A DNA stretch of 64,000 bases from Anaerolineales bacterium (GTDB lineage: Bacteria; Chloroflexota; Anaerolineae; Anaerolineales; UBA4823): assembly GCA_025057645.1 (NCBI GenBank), contig JANXBJ010000004.1, positions 44,961 to 108,960 on the forward strand, in the 5' to 3' direction. Position 1 is the stretch's first letter, and each line of letters starts with the position of its first letter. Shown in pieces: positions 29,234 through 40,651 of this stretch. The translations under genes were made by a program, and so were the position numbers. The notes under the pieces are model-generated. The model saw only the letters and a program-made list of their open reading frames with translations. It did no database searches and was not told where the DNA came from.

Positions 29234-29963
29234 AGTAACCCCGAGCTCTCAAGTAGGGAGCAAAAGTTTGGTTTAGGATTTCCAATTCCCTTTCACCGAA
29301 AACCTGACGGTGACGACCGACTTTTCCTTGACGGAAGTGAAGCCCTATTTGATCTTTTCGGGCACTTCGAGGTTGATAGCGCTCGATCACCGCTTGAATC
29401 GGCGCCTTAGCGGCATCCACTCCTAAGAAATGCGCCAAGCGGTTGGCTTCGATAGGATACTCTTCCAAAAGATCTTCGTAACGTGTGGAGAGCACCCACG
29501 GAATAGCCAGCCACTGCTCCGAAATAGCAACGTATTGACGCATAAATCGCAATGCATGCTCAAAATCGATCAATTCGGCGAAAGCATTACGGTTGCCTCG
29601 TTTGCGGGCACGCTGGCCGTTTTCGTAGGCCGAGAGCAGAGCATCCCGCGGATCGCGGTAGATATAAGCAGCCTTCATCCAACCCCACCTCAGAAGCCAC
29701 TTCGCCAAAAGAGTCGGAGCAGCGTGGGCCTTGAGCACATAAGTGTGCCCGAACACCGAAGGCAAGAGAGAAAGCAACAGACGACGTGGGGTCAGCGCAC
29801 CGAGGTTGCAATTCACCTCAGTCAGGATAGACTCTAGGTGGTAGCGGGAGCGGATTTGGCGCGCATCAGTGCCGCCCGCAGCGACCACCAGATCGTGCAT
29901 GAGGTTATAGTACCAACCCGAACCAGCGCGCGGCATTCCAACCGATAGAATCAGCATAGGCAA
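29226..29963 (-). CDS. sulfotransferase family protein
   Basis: GMPRAGSGWYYNLMHDL P-loop-like 5'-PSB motif; YIYRDPRDALLSAYENG 3'-PB-like motif. Confidence 0.8.
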   Translation of the reverse strand: MPMLILSVGMPRAGSGWYYNLMHDLVVAAGGTDARQIRSRYHLESILTEVNCNLGALTPRRLLLSLLPSVFGHTYVLKAHAAPTLLAKWLLRWGWMKAAYIYRDPRDALLSAYENGQRARKRGNRNAFAELIDFEHALRFMRQYVAISEQWLAIPWVLSTRYEDLLEEYPIEANRLAHFLGVDAAKAPIQAVIERYQPRSARKDQIGLHFRQGKVGRHRQVFGERELEILNQTFAPYLRARGYST

Positions 29964-30092
29964 AAGGATTATATCATTACCGCTTGCGACACAGGCTGCA
30001 ATCCATGGTGTCCCTGGGAGTTGAGAGCAGACAGGTCAAGGCCTCTGCTTCCGAGAGAGGCCCACGATCCCAGCAAAGCCGGGGAATTTGTC

Positions 30093-30605
30093 TTACCTGC
30101 TTTCGGCCCTTTGCCCTGCGCTAGACTCCTCCAAGTACCCGATCAGCAGCACCAGAAAGCCAGTTAGGTTGGCAAGGTCGGCGACGTTGAAGGCATTGGG
30201 TAAGAGGATAACGAGAATATCCGTCACATACCCTTGCCACAGACGGTCGATCAGGTTTCCTACGAAGCCGCCCAAGAGAAAGCCAAAAGCCCAGCGCATG
30301 TAGGGTTCAGCCACTGCAATGCGCGGGTAGAAGAATAAAATCAAGCCGATCGCTGCAAACCCAAAGGCAACGATGAACGGCGCTCCTTCTTCCCCTAAGA
30401 GACCGAACGCCGCAGCAGCGTTATCGAAGTGCACGATGCGCAGGGAGTTGCCCAAAGCTGGGATCGGCAGCCGGGACTCGCTCAGTGGAATAGTCGCCCG
30501 CACCCAAGCCTTGGTTAGCTGATCAAGCAGGATCACGGCTAGAGGGGTGAAAACCAAGGCTTTTCTGGCCTGCCAGATGTTCTGAAGTGCGGATGCCGGT
30601 TGCAT
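30093..30605 (-). CDS. lspA: signal peptidase II
   Basis: DQLTKAWV; GGFVGNLIDRLWQGYVTDIL; FNVADLANLTG catalytic Asp motifs. Confidence 0.92.
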   Translation of the reverse strand: MQPASALQNIWQARKALVFTPLAVILLDQLTKAWVRATIPLSESRLPIPALGNSLRIVHFDNAAAAFGLLGEEGAPFIVAFGFAAIGLILFFYPRIAVAEPYMRWAFGFLLGGFVGNLIDRLWQGYVTDILVILLPNAFNVADLANLTGFLVLLIGYLEESSAGQRAESR

Positions 30606-30623
30606 CGTCCTGTTTAGCTCCGC

Positions 30624-31565
30624 CTACTGAGGGTTGGATTGCAAGAATTGGATCCAATCCTGAGCCTCGGCATCGAGATCAGCGTCTTCACTCAGCTCGA
30701 TCACCTTTTGTAAATCGGCAATAGCGTTTTCGATCAGGCGTTTCTGAGAGTAGATCAGCCCGCGCAAAAAGTAGAACTGGGGCTCATCGGGCAGCAACTC
30801 AATCGCCTTATTGACCTGAAAGAGAGCAGTATCGAGATCATCTAACTCAGCATAAGTAGCCGCAATACGATAGTAACCATAGGGGTCATTTGGAGCGAGT
30901 TCCAGGTACTTTTTGTAATCCTCTAAGGCCTTATCAAACCTCTCTAGCAAAGCATAGGCGGTGCCGCGATTATAATAGGCACTCGCCAAGTCGGGTTTCA
31001 ACTCAATGGCTTTGTTGTAATCCGCAATGGCTTTCTCAAATTCTCCGGTTTCGGCATAAACGTTAGCCCGGTTCACGTAGGACGAAGCATAATTGGGATC
31101 GATCAGGATGGCTTGGTCGAAATCCGAGAGAGCCTCCTCGTAGCGCTCCTGACCGGCAAAGAGATTGCCGCGCGCATTGAACGCTGCGGGGTCATCGGAA
31201 CGCAATTCGATGGCCTTATTTAGGTCCGCAAGTGCTCCCTCGTAATCGTTTAGGAAGCTCTTCGCCAGGCCGCGCTTTAGGTAAGCCAGAGCATTTTGAG
31301 GCTCAATTGCAATAACCTCGTTGAATTTCTGGATCGCTGCTTCTTCGTCTCCTGCGTCAAGGAGATCTATCCCCTCTTGGAGGAGACGATCAAGGGTGTT
31401 AGTAGTGGGCGTGCTTGTCGCCACCGGTGGAGTCGGCGAGGGGTTTACGGTCGCAGTAGGAGAAAAAGTCGGAACACTCGTTGGGGTCGGCTGAGGGGCG
31501 CAAGAGAAGACCGTTAGGAGCACCCCTGCAATCCACACGAGTTGCCAACGCTGTTTGTTCCACAT
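30624..31565 (-). CDS. TPR-repeat lipoprotein
   Basis: Lipobox VFSCAP, P/T-rich linker, multiple 34-aa TPR repeats. Confidence 0.92.
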   Translation of the reverse strand: MWNKQRWQLVWIAGVLLTVFSCAPQPTPTSVPTFSPTATVNPSPTPPVATSTPTTNTLDRLLQEGIDLLDAGDEEAAIQKFNEVIAIEPQNALAYLKRGLAKSFLNDYEGALADLNKAIELRSDDPAAFNARGNLFAGQERYEEALSDFDQAILIDPNYASSYVNRANVYAETGEFEKAIADYNKAIELKPDLASAYYNRGTAYALLERFDKALEDYKKYLELAPNDPYGYYRIAATYAELDDLDTALFQVNKAIELLPDEPQFYFLRGLIYSQKRLIENAIADLQKVIELSEDADLDAEAQDWIQFLQSNPQ

Positions 31566-31616
31566 GGTCTCCGTTTTCCTTTCGTTGGAGGATGTCGCAT
31601 GGCGGGAAATTATACC

Positions 31617-31650
31617 AAAAAAGCCCCACTCCGCCGAGTGGGGCTTTTTT
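31617..31650. terminator. Bidirectional terminator AAAAAAGCCCCACTC-CGCC-GAGTGGGGCTTTTTT
   Basis: 15-bp perfect stem with flanking A/T runs. Confidence 0.93.
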
Positions 31651-31674
31651 GATCAACTTGTGACCGAAGCTAGC

Positions 31675-32124
31675 TTACGGCAGCTCGTAAATGAAGCGGA
31701 AAGGTCGCTTCCCTGCGTTTCTAGGCTTGTCGTCGAACACGAAGCCCTGGAAGAAGTTGGGCTTCTCCATCCGCGGCTCACCCCAGAACTTGTCAGCCAA
31801 ACGGCGCATAGCAGTGCAGCTAACGAAGTTTAGCATCACATTCCTGCGCAGGTCGAGCGTCGCAGATGTAGTGGTGGTGCCGCATGCGGTTACAGTTGCG
31901 CTATATTGTCGGCGGGTGACCTCGAAGACAGATTTGCGGTAGTCGTCGGTGTTCCCCTTAGGAGTGGCGGTAAGGAAGTACTTTTGCTCACCGCGATACC
32001 TCAGGGTGAAGTAGATGTTATCGCCGGTGTAGTTCCAAACCGTCAGTTTCGCCGGCCAGGGATCGGCTGCCGACAGCAACAAGGCTGCGAGCAGAACACC
32101 TAGGATGATCAGACGCTTGTTCAC
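31675..32124 (-). CDS. Small secreted protein of unknown function
   Basis: Signal peptide MNKRLIILGVLLAALLLSAA; GGAGG upstream of start. Confidence 0.6.
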   Translation of the reverse strand: MNKRLIILGVLLAALLLSAADPWPAKLTVWNYTGDNIYFTLRYRGEQKYFLTATPKGNTDDYRKSVFEVTRRQYSATVTACGTTTTSATLDLRRNVMLNFVSCTAMRRLADKFWGEPRMEKPNFFQGFVFDDKPRNAGKRPFRFIYELP

Positions 32125-32257
32125 GATTAACCTCCTTCAAAAAGATTTTTTGGTTTTGCAAAATTCGCCTTATAGCTTCTCCACAACTTAATCTTCGCTA
32201 GGCAACACCTCCTTTCACGGAGAACGTCCTATAGAAGATTAATTTTGGATTAGTGAC

Positions 32258-32286
32258 ATTATAACTTAACTCCCGATGAGAGTCAA
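32258..32286 (-). promoter_or_regulatory. Promoter TTGACT-N17-TATAAT for the 31675-32124 gene
   Basis: On minus strand: -35 at 32286-32281, -10 at 32263-32258. Confidence 0.8.
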
Positions 32287-32317
32287 GGGTTTTTGGCTCA
32301 TGGAAGATTAATATTTT

Positions 32318-33586
<1,269 letters not shown>

Positions 33587-33639
33587 TTAGCTCAGAGGGA
33601 TGTCTTGTAAGTCCCGGGCTTGGGGGTGCCAAGCCTGTC

Positions 33640-34635
33640 TTACCGCAGGAGTGCACCTGCGCTGGGGTCTCTTCCGGGGTTGAGGAACACTTCTAATTTC
33701 CCTTGGTCATCGAAGATTTGGCGAAAGCGTTGCACAAACTCGGCCGGGGTATAGCGGTGAGTCTGGGTGCCGTAATGCTCCAAGCAATAGGTTGCTGCTA
33801 GGGCACCCACCCTACCACAGGTCTCCCAATCCAGACCGCGCCCATAAGCCGCCAGAAACCCGCCCCGGAAGGCGTCTCCGACGCCGGTGGGGTCGGCGAC
33901 CCTCTGAGGAGGAACGGCAGGAATATGAAGGTGTTGTCCTTCAGCGTAAAGCTCCGCCCCGCACTCCCCGCGCGTCACCACTGTGAACTGCACCCGTCGA
34001 GCAATCTCTTCAATGCTGTAGCCGGTCATCTTTTGGATCAAGGCGAACTCATATTCGTTGACGAAGAGCGCTAAAGCATGATCGATTCCGTGGCGGAGTT
34101 CCTCCCCGGTAAGACGCACAATCTGTTGACTCGGGTCGTAGAGATAGGGAATCTGCAAAGCGATGCATTCATCCACATACTGTTTCATCGCCTGCGGATC
34201 ATTGGGGGAGATAAGCACTAGCTCGGGTTTCTCGCCGTCCAGCTCGGTCAGATGCAATTGGGAGGCATACGCCATTGCGCCGGTGTAGAAGGTAGCAATC
34301 TGAGCATTGGCGCGGTCGGTGTTGGCAAAAAACGAAGCGGTGAACGTGCCGGGGATCACTTTGGCGCCCCGCGTATCGATGCCGTTCTCCTCGAGCCACT
34401 GTCGATATTCCTCAAAATCTTCACCGACTGCGGCCAGCAAGCGCGGTCGTTCGCCAAACAAGGCCAGAGTATAGGCGATGTTAGGGGCTACACCACCGCG
34501 CCGCTTTTCCATCGTCTCAACCAAGAAGGACAAGCTGATGTTTTCAATGTGTTCGGGGAGAATATGGTCTTTGAAGTAGCCCGGAAAACTCATCAAGTAA
34601 TCATAGGCGACCGAGCCTGTAATCAGGATATCCAA
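33640..34635 (-). CDS. PfkB-family kinase, possibly adenosine kinase by context
   Basis: GSVAYDYLMSFPG...RGGVAPNIAYTLALFGERP; DPTGVGDAFRGGFLAAYGRG; downstream neighbour is ahcY. Confidence 0.85.
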   Translation of the reverse strand: MDILITGSVAYDYLMSFPGYFKDHILPEHIENISLSFLVETMEKRRGGVAPNIAYTLALFGERPRLLAAVGEDFEEYRQWLEENGIDTRGAKVIPGTFTASFFANTDRANAQIATFYTGAMAYASQLHLTELDGEKPELVLISPNDPQAMKQYVDECIALQIPYLYDPSQQIVRLTGEELRHGIDHALALFVNEYEFALIQKMTGYSIEEIARRVQFTVVTRGECGAELYAEGQHLHIPAVPPQRVADPTGVGDAFRGGFLAAYGRGLDWETCGRVGALAATYCLEHYGTQTHRYTPAEFVQRFRQIFDDQGKLEVFLNPGRDPSAGALLR

Positions 34636-34797
34636 GGCTGCCCTCCCTTACTTGAGTTTGTGTCTTGATCTCTTCAGGCCTCCATCTTTGTGCACCCAAG
34701 GCATTCACCCGGCTATATTAGAGGAGATGCACTCCACTTATTAAAACACAATTATATTCGACTTCCTCAGCTCGAGGAGGGGATCTCGGTTTGCAGG

Positions 34798-35907
34798 TTA
34801 TTGAGTCAGCTTCTCGACCAGTTCCATTAATTGCCTCATCCCTTGGCGCAAGGGGGAAGCGTGAATCATTTCGTGAAGGGTATGCGCCTTTTCTCCGTAG
34901 GTTAGCCCAATCCCAATTGCGGGGTAGCCATAGCTAAGCGGAATATTGGCATCGGTCGAGGCGACGTTGAGAACGGGCTGGATACCCCCTCGCTTGAGCG
35001 CTTCAACGGCCAATTGCACGAGCGGATGACGTTCAGAAATTGCGCCGGCCGGACGGTCGCCGATCCTTTCTGCGCTCACCTTGACCCCATCGCGTTGGCT
35101 CTGATGAATAAGCTGAGAAACTTGCCGCTCTAGCTGAGCGAGGGACGCAGCATCTTCTGAACGCAGGTCGAGCTCGGCGGTAGCACTCGCAGCGATGGTG
35201 TTGACCGAAATTCCCCCCGAGATGACTCCTACGTTCAACGTGGTGCGCGGCGAACGAGGGAGCGGCAGAGCGTCCAAAGCCACTATGAGCTTCGCCAAGT
35301 GATGAATAGCAGAAGGGGTACCAAAGTCCACCCAGGAATGTCCACCAGCAGTCTCAACCTTGAGGCGGTAGCGCCGCACCCCTAGGGCACGATGATAGAC
35401 CTGCCCCAAAGCCATGCCCTCTAAGACTAAATAAGCCCGCACTCGTCCCCTAAAGCGCTCCACTACGGCTCGCATGCCCCGTAGGTCCCCCAAACCCTCT
35501 TCACAAACGGTTGCAATCAACCAGAGGTCACTCTCTTGTGAGAAGGGATACTCCTCTAATGCCCAGAGCACTCCGAAGAGAGCAGCGACCCCCAGCGCAT
35601 TGTCCCCAATTCCCGGCCCGTGGATGTAGTCCTCCTTCCGTATTGCAGCCTTATTGAGCTCGGCAGGAAAAACGGTGTCCAAGTGAGCGCTGACCACTAA
35701 GGGAACTCCCTGCGTTTGCCCTTGGCGCAGAGCATATACATTCCCAACCGCATCGGAGAAAACCGCATCGAGCTTCTCCTCTCGAAATCGCTCGAGAACA
35801 AACTGTGCCCGTTGCTGCTCCTGAAAGGTGGGTGCGGGGATGCACTGGATTTGGATAGCGAGGTCCAAGATGCGCTCTAGGAGATGCGCAGGTAAATCCC
35901 ACTTCAT
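34798..35907 (-). CDS. M20-family metallopeptidase
   Basis: VVSAHLDTVFP; GPGIGDNALGVAALFG; start refined to ATG 35907. Confidence 0.85.
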   Translation of the reverse strand: MKWDLPAHLLERILDLAIQIQCIPAPTFQEQQRAQFVLERFREEKLDAVFSDAVGNVYALRQGQTQGVPLVVSAHLDTVFPAELNKAAIRKEDYIHGPGIGDNALGVAALFGVLWALEEYPFSQESDLWLIATVCEEGLGDLRGMRAVVERFRGRVRAYLVLEGMALGQVYHRALGVRRYRLKVETAGGHSWVDFGTPSAIHHLAKLIVALDALPLPRSPRTTLNVGVISGGISVNTIAASATAELDLRSEDAASLAQLERQVSQLIHQSQRDGVKVSAERIGDRPAGAISERHPLVQLAVEALKRGGIQPVLNVASTDANIPLSYGYPAIGIGLTYGEKAHTLHEMIHASPLRQGMRQLMELVEKLTQ

Positions 35908-36917
35908 AGTTTTCGCACCGCTTGACGCAACGCTTCCAGACGCGCCCGAGGCAAACGCGGTTCGCAATCCAAAGCGTAAAACACACCAATGCCCTCTGAG
36001 GCAATCGAAGCCGCCACATGGCCGTACAACGCAGATTCCAAGGGATCAAAGGTCTGGCAAAAGCCGGCCAGAAAACCACCGCAGAAAACGTCCGCTGTTC
36101 CGTGAAGAGTAACCGTGCGCGCCGGGTAGGAGGGGACAAACCAGCGTTTGCGTCCAAGAGCATCATATACCAACTGACCAAGGCCACCGGTGCGCACAGC
36201 GATGATCTCAACGAACTCCCCCAACTCTTCGATCATTTCCCAAATATCCTGTGTGCGCTCCTTGAACAAAGAACGCAAGTCCTTCTCGCTGGGTAGGAAA
36301 GCCGTTAGGCCGTGCAAAACCTGGGGAATCTCGCTCCAGAAAGATGGATGCATATACCCCGGTGAGGGGGACAGGGTGAGAGTGGTGACCAAGCCCTGCC
36401 GCAGCAAGGTGGGCAGTAAATTGTGAGTAAGGTAATCTACCGGAGCGAGATGGGCTGCCCTCGCTTCCAAGTACTCTCGGGGCAGGTCAGTGGAACGCAA
36501 AGAGAAGGGTTGGGTTTGAGTACGGCTGTCGAGAGAAGGAGGCGAGGGGCGATACCCCAATAGCGTCCGAGGAAAAGGCAAGCGGTGGCGGGCATAGTGG
36601 AGAATAGCGTCCTCCTCAGTGAAGCTCTCCGAATCGGTGTAGGCGTAGAATGCCCGAAGGTCTATTTGCCGATTTGCGACGCGGATTCCTCTAATATCGA
36701 TCCCCTTCTGCGAGATTTGCTGCAGCCACTCTTGCGGGTAATCCTCACCAACCTTGGCAAGGATACCCGCAGGTTGATCTTGCTGCCAAAGAAGCCATCC
36801 CACTGCTGAATAGAGAGCATTTCCTCCCATCTGATCTTCAAACGCCCGCCCGTCCGGAAGGAGCACGAACTCTCGTTGCAGGCGACCGGCAAAAACAGCA
36901 TACGGGGAAGGACTCAT
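35904..36917 (-). CDS. PfkB-family kinase
   Basis: GGNALYSAVGWLLW; HGTADVFCGGFLAGFCQ (divergent DTxGAGD-type motif). Confidence 0.75.
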   Translation of the reverse strand: MSPSPYAVFAGRLQREFVLLPDGRAFEDQMGGNALYSAVGWLLWQQDQPAGILAKVGEDYPQEWLQQISQKGIDIRGIRVANRQIDLRAFYAYTDSESFTEEDAILHYARHRLPFPRTLLGYRPSPPSLDSRTQTQPFSLRSTDLPREYLEARAAHLAPVDYLTHNLLPTLLRQGLVTTLTLSPSPGYMHPSFWSEIPQVLHGLTAFLPSEKDLRSLFKERTQDIWEMIEELGEFVEIIAVRTGGLGQLVYDALGRKRWFVPSYPARTVTLHGTADVFCGGFLAGFCQTFDPLESALYGHVAASIASEGIGVFYALDCEPRLPRARLEALRQAVRKL

Positions 36918-37331
36918 AGACCTACGCAGAAAGCGAAACGGTCCATATCAAGTGCTTTGGCTTTTGAATTATAGCAAATTTCCCTTTTACGCACGGACGA
37001 GAGAAGTCCTCTCATAGCGAGCGATGAGGGTGGGTTGGAACGGCTCTTTGAGAGCTGATCTCGAACTAAGTCAGGGGCATGGGATTTCTGGGCGATGGGA
37101 AGCATCGAAAGCGGAAAGCCCGCCGGTAATCAGATAGAGTTGGGGGAGAGTGTAGTGCTTGACTTTTGGCGGAGGCCACGTCCGCTAATCCTGCCTTACC
37201 CGGGGTATAATTGAGAAAAGCTGGGCTTCGGCTAACGTGGGCTAGGGGCAAGAAAAGTTTCTCTACGGCCTTTGGCTCGTTCCCCAACCTGCTATCCCGT
37301 CGGCCGAGGAAAGAGCAAAAAAGGAGCCGGT

Positions 37332-38708
37332 ATGTCCGAAAACCGTGAGGTAGCACTCCACTACGTTGAGAACCATCTCCCCCGGTTCTTGGAAGAATTG
37401 AAAGCCTTTGTGCGCATTCCCTCTATTTCGACAGAGAGCGATGCCCAAGTGCATATGCAAGCCGCTGCCAACTGGGTAGCCGATCAACTGCGCTCGCTGG
37501 GGGCAGTCAATGTCGCCCTTTATCCCACCGAGGGGCATCCGGTAGTCTGTGGGGAGTATCTTTGCGGCGATGAAAAGGCGCGGACTCTGCTGATCTACGG
37601 CCATTATGACGTCCAGCCTGCCGATCCCTTGGAACTATGGCAGAGTCCACCTTTTGAACCCACCCAAAGAGGAGACTACCTCTATGGTCGTGGGGCCTCA
37701 GACATGAAGGGACAACTGGTTGCGGGGCTTAAAGCCCTTGAATCGATCCTCCGAACCGATCAACTCAACCTCAACTTGCGCTTTCTTATCGAAGGGGAAG
37801 AGGAGCTGGGCTCCCCTCACCTTGGCAAGTTCATAGCCGAAAATCCGGAGCTGCTGCGCGCCGATGTGGCTATCAACCTCGATGGGGGCATCCTCGCCCC
37901 GGATTTTCCTACAATCACTGTTTCGTTGCGCGGTCTGGCCTATTTCGAGCTGCGTGTCTATGGCCCGTCCACTGATTTACATTCGGGGCTTTTCGGGGGC
38001 ATCGTGCACAACCCCGCTCAGGTGCTGTGCGAGTTAATCGCCGGCATGCACGACTCAAAGGGCCGAGTGACCCTGCCCGGGTTCTACGATCGGGTGCGCC
38101 CATTAAGCGAGACCGAGCGGGCAGAATTAGCCCGCCTCCCGCTTGGTGAGGATTATTTCCTCAAGACCACCGGAGTACTTGCCCTTTATGGCGAGGAAGG
38201 ATATACACCGCTCGAACGCCTCGGTGCCCGCCCCACGCTGGAAGTTAATGGGCTGTATTCTGGCTATGTCGGAGAAGGCTCCAAAACGGTCCTGCCGGCC
38301 TACGCCATGGCAAAGCTCTCCTGTCGCCTAGTCCCCGACCAGGATCCCAAAGAAGTCTATCAACAACTCCTGGACTACCTGAAGGCTTGCGCTCCTACTA
38401 CAGTGCGCTGGGAGGTAATCCAACATGCCGGCGCCCTTCCGGCGATGATCGAAACCAAGCGTCCAGAGGTGGCTGCCCTCAGTCGGGCTATTGAACAGGT
38501 CTGGGGGAAGAAGCCTGCTTTCAAGCGAGAGGGCGGAACGATCCCTGTTGTAGCTCAACTTAGGGAAATCCTAGGGATGCCTACCATCCTAACCGGGTTC
38601 GGCTTGCCGGACGATAACCTCCATGCCCCGAATGAGCGGTTACACCTTCCGACGTGGCAACGGGGGATTAGGACTCTGGTTTATTTCTTCTATCACCTCA
38701 TGGAGTAG
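37332..38708 (+). CDS. M20 family dipeptidase
   Basis: LLIYGHYDVQPADPLELWQSPPFEP; GRGASDMKGQL; GEEELGS; start refined to ATG 37332. Confidence 0.92.
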   Translation: MSENREVALHYVENHLPRFLEELKAFVRIPSISTESDAQVHMQAAANWVADQLRSLGAVNVALYPTEGHPVVCGEYLCGDEKARTLLIYGHYDVQPADPLELWQSPPFEPTQRGDYLYGRGASDMKGQLVAGLKALESILRTDQLNLNLRFLIEGEEELGSPHLGKFIAENPELLRADVAINLDGGILAPDFPTITVSLRGLAYFELRVYGPSTDLHSGLFGGIVHNPAQVLCELIAGMHDSKGRVTLPGFYDRVRPLSETERAELARLPLGEDYFLKTTGVLALYGEEGYTPLERLGARPTLEVNGLYSGYVGEGSKTVLPAYAMAKLSCRLVPDQDPKEVYQQLLDYLKACAPTTVRWEVIQHAGALPAMIETKRPEVAALSRAIEQVWGKKPAFKREGGTIPVVAQLREILGMPTILTGFGLPDDNLHAPNERLHLPTWQRGIRTLVYFFYHLME

Positions 38709-38821
38709 CAAGGCGAGCCATAAGCCAGAACGTCTCCTAATCAGTTCTTAGAGTTCGTTGCTCAGGCAAGTTGATCAACGCTTCGCAGGAGATATAGCAC
38801 TCTTACCGGTAGAGGTCAGCT

Positions 38822-39706
38822 ATGGACAAGTTGAGAATGCCTACATACGGCGGGCAGGCGGTTATCGAGGGAGTGATGATGCGGGGGCGTAACGCGGTTG
38901 CCATCGCTTTGCGTGCCCCGAACCGAGAAATTGTCATTCACGCCGAGCCACTGGGCTCGATTTACCGCAGCCGCTGGATGAAGATTCCTTTTTTGCGCGG
39001 TGTGCTTTCCTTGTGGGATGCCCTAAGCTTGGGAATGCGCGCCCTCACTCTTTCGGCCAACCTTCAGAGCGGAGAGAGCGAAAAGCTCGAAGGAGCGCCG
39101 TTATATTTGACCCTCTCTGCTTCGCTGGCGATCGCCATAGGTCTGTTTTTCCTTGTCCCCGCCTTCCTCGGGCAGTTGGGCGAGCGGGTGTTACAGTTGA
39201 ACGCCTGGCAGGGCAGCTTTGCGGAGGGATTGACCCGCTTGGCCTTGCTGGTGGGATATATTGTTGCTGTGGGCAGAATTCCGGAGATCAGGCGCGTGTT
39301 TGCCTATCATGGGGCGGAACACAAGACCATCAACGCCTTTGAAGCTGGCGCAGAGCTAACCCCTCAAGAGGTCGCTCGTTTCCCCCTGGAACACCCCCGT
39401 TGCGGGACCTCATTCTTGCTCACCTTGGTTGTTCTCTCGATCCTGGTCTTCTCCCTGCTCGGCCCTCTAGAGCTTCATATGCGCTTGATCACCCGCATCT
39501 TGATGATCCCCGTGCTTGCCGCAATCGCCTACGAGTACATCCGCTGGACTGCAGCCCACATCCAGAATCCTTGGGTGCGCTGGATGATTGCTCCTAACTT
39601 AGCCCTACAGCGGCTGACCACGCGCGAACCCAGCCTAGATATGATCGAGGTCGCCATTGCTGCCTTTTGTGCCATGCGTGCTAAAGAGCAGGAATTCGGT
39701 CTCTAG
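38822..39706 (+). CDS. DUF1385 family membrane protein
   Basis: YGGQAVIEGVMMRG; YHGAEHKTINAFE; HPRCGTSFL. Confidence 0.92.
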   Translation: MDKLRMPTYGGQAVIEGVMMRGRNAVAIALRAPNREIVIHAEPLGSIYRSRWMKIPFLRGVLSLWDALSLGMRALTLSANLQSGESEKLEGAPLYLTLSASLAIAIGLFFLVPAFLGQLGERVLQLNAWQGSFAEGLTRLALLVGYIVAVGRIPEIRRVFAYHGAEHKTINAFEAGAELTPQEVARFPLEHPRCGTSFLLTLVVLSILVFSLLGPLELHMRLITRILMIPVLAAIAYEYIRWTAAHIQNPWVRWMIAPNLALQRLTTREPSLDMIEVAIAAFCAMRAKEQEFGL

Positions 39707-39720
39707 CCCGCCTCGGGCGC

Positions 39721-40140
39721 CTACTCTCCGATGATTTGCACAACTAGCTCGCGGCGACGAGCATGAATGTCGAAGTCAATAAAAACAATCTGCTGCCAGG
39801 TGCCGAGGGTCAGGCGCTGATTGACGAAGGGGATCGTCAAGGAAGGTCCTAACAACGCAGCCCGCACATGGCTATGACCGTTGCCATCCCCCCAGCGGCT
39901 GTTATGAGCATACGGCTGTCGTGGATCGACAATCTGATCGAAAAGACGACGCAGATCACTCAAACAGCCGCTCTCGAACTCAATAGTGGTCACTGCGCTA
40001 GTAGAAGATGGACAGAAGACCGTGACGATCCCATTGGATAATCCGCTTTGCAAAACGAGGTCTTGCACAGCATCCGTTAGGTCATGGATGTCGGCATTGC
40101 CGCGCGTGCTAAGATTCAGAGCCATGGTCTTGACCGCCAT
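39721..40140 (-). CDS. YjbQ/UPF0047 family (secondary thiamine-phosphate synthase-like)
   Basis: GIVTVFCPSSTSAVTTIEFE; HSHVRAALLGPSLTIPF; GTWQQIVFIDFD. Confidence 0.9.
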   Translation of the reverse strand: MAVKTMALNLSTRGNADIHDLTDAVQDLVLQSGLSNGIVTVFCPSSTSAVTTIEFESGCLSDLRRLFDQIVDPRQPYAHNSRWGDGNGHSHVRAALLGPSLTIPFVNQRLTLGTWQQIVFIDFDIHARRRELVVQIIGE

Positions 40141-40651
40141 CGGTGCCTCCTTTCTTAGAGTTGATTATAGCATTCTCCCTCTACCTCTCCGAGATCCCAG
40201 CGTGCGCTCAAAATTGTTGGAAAAAGTGTAGAAGAGTCAGAACCTAAGACAAAAGTTTTGGAAACAGTCACCCGAGCGGCCTTGGCGGACAATGAGCCTG
40301 ACTCGAAGCCACAAAACAAGCCCCTAGGGGACAGGTGAGCAGGGCGGAAGCAGTGATGCAGGCTTGCCAAGCTTTGTGCCTTCATGGCTGCCCCCTTTCA
40401 GATTGCTTCAGAGGACGTGAACCAGACGAGAGTTCTCGTGAGTTTAGGTACGTTTGCCCTAACAATCTTCCTCTTGTTCCTTGTGTAAAACGATACTTGT
40501 TGGTAAAATTTTTTATATACTTCCCGATCAATCGCACGGTTGGGACCTTCTCAAAAAGCTTGAATCTAAGTAAGGAGGTGTGAAAGGAGAGAGCCTTCAA
40601 CTGAATAGACTCCCTCGCTACTATCCAAGACCAATTCTTTTTTGGAGGAGC

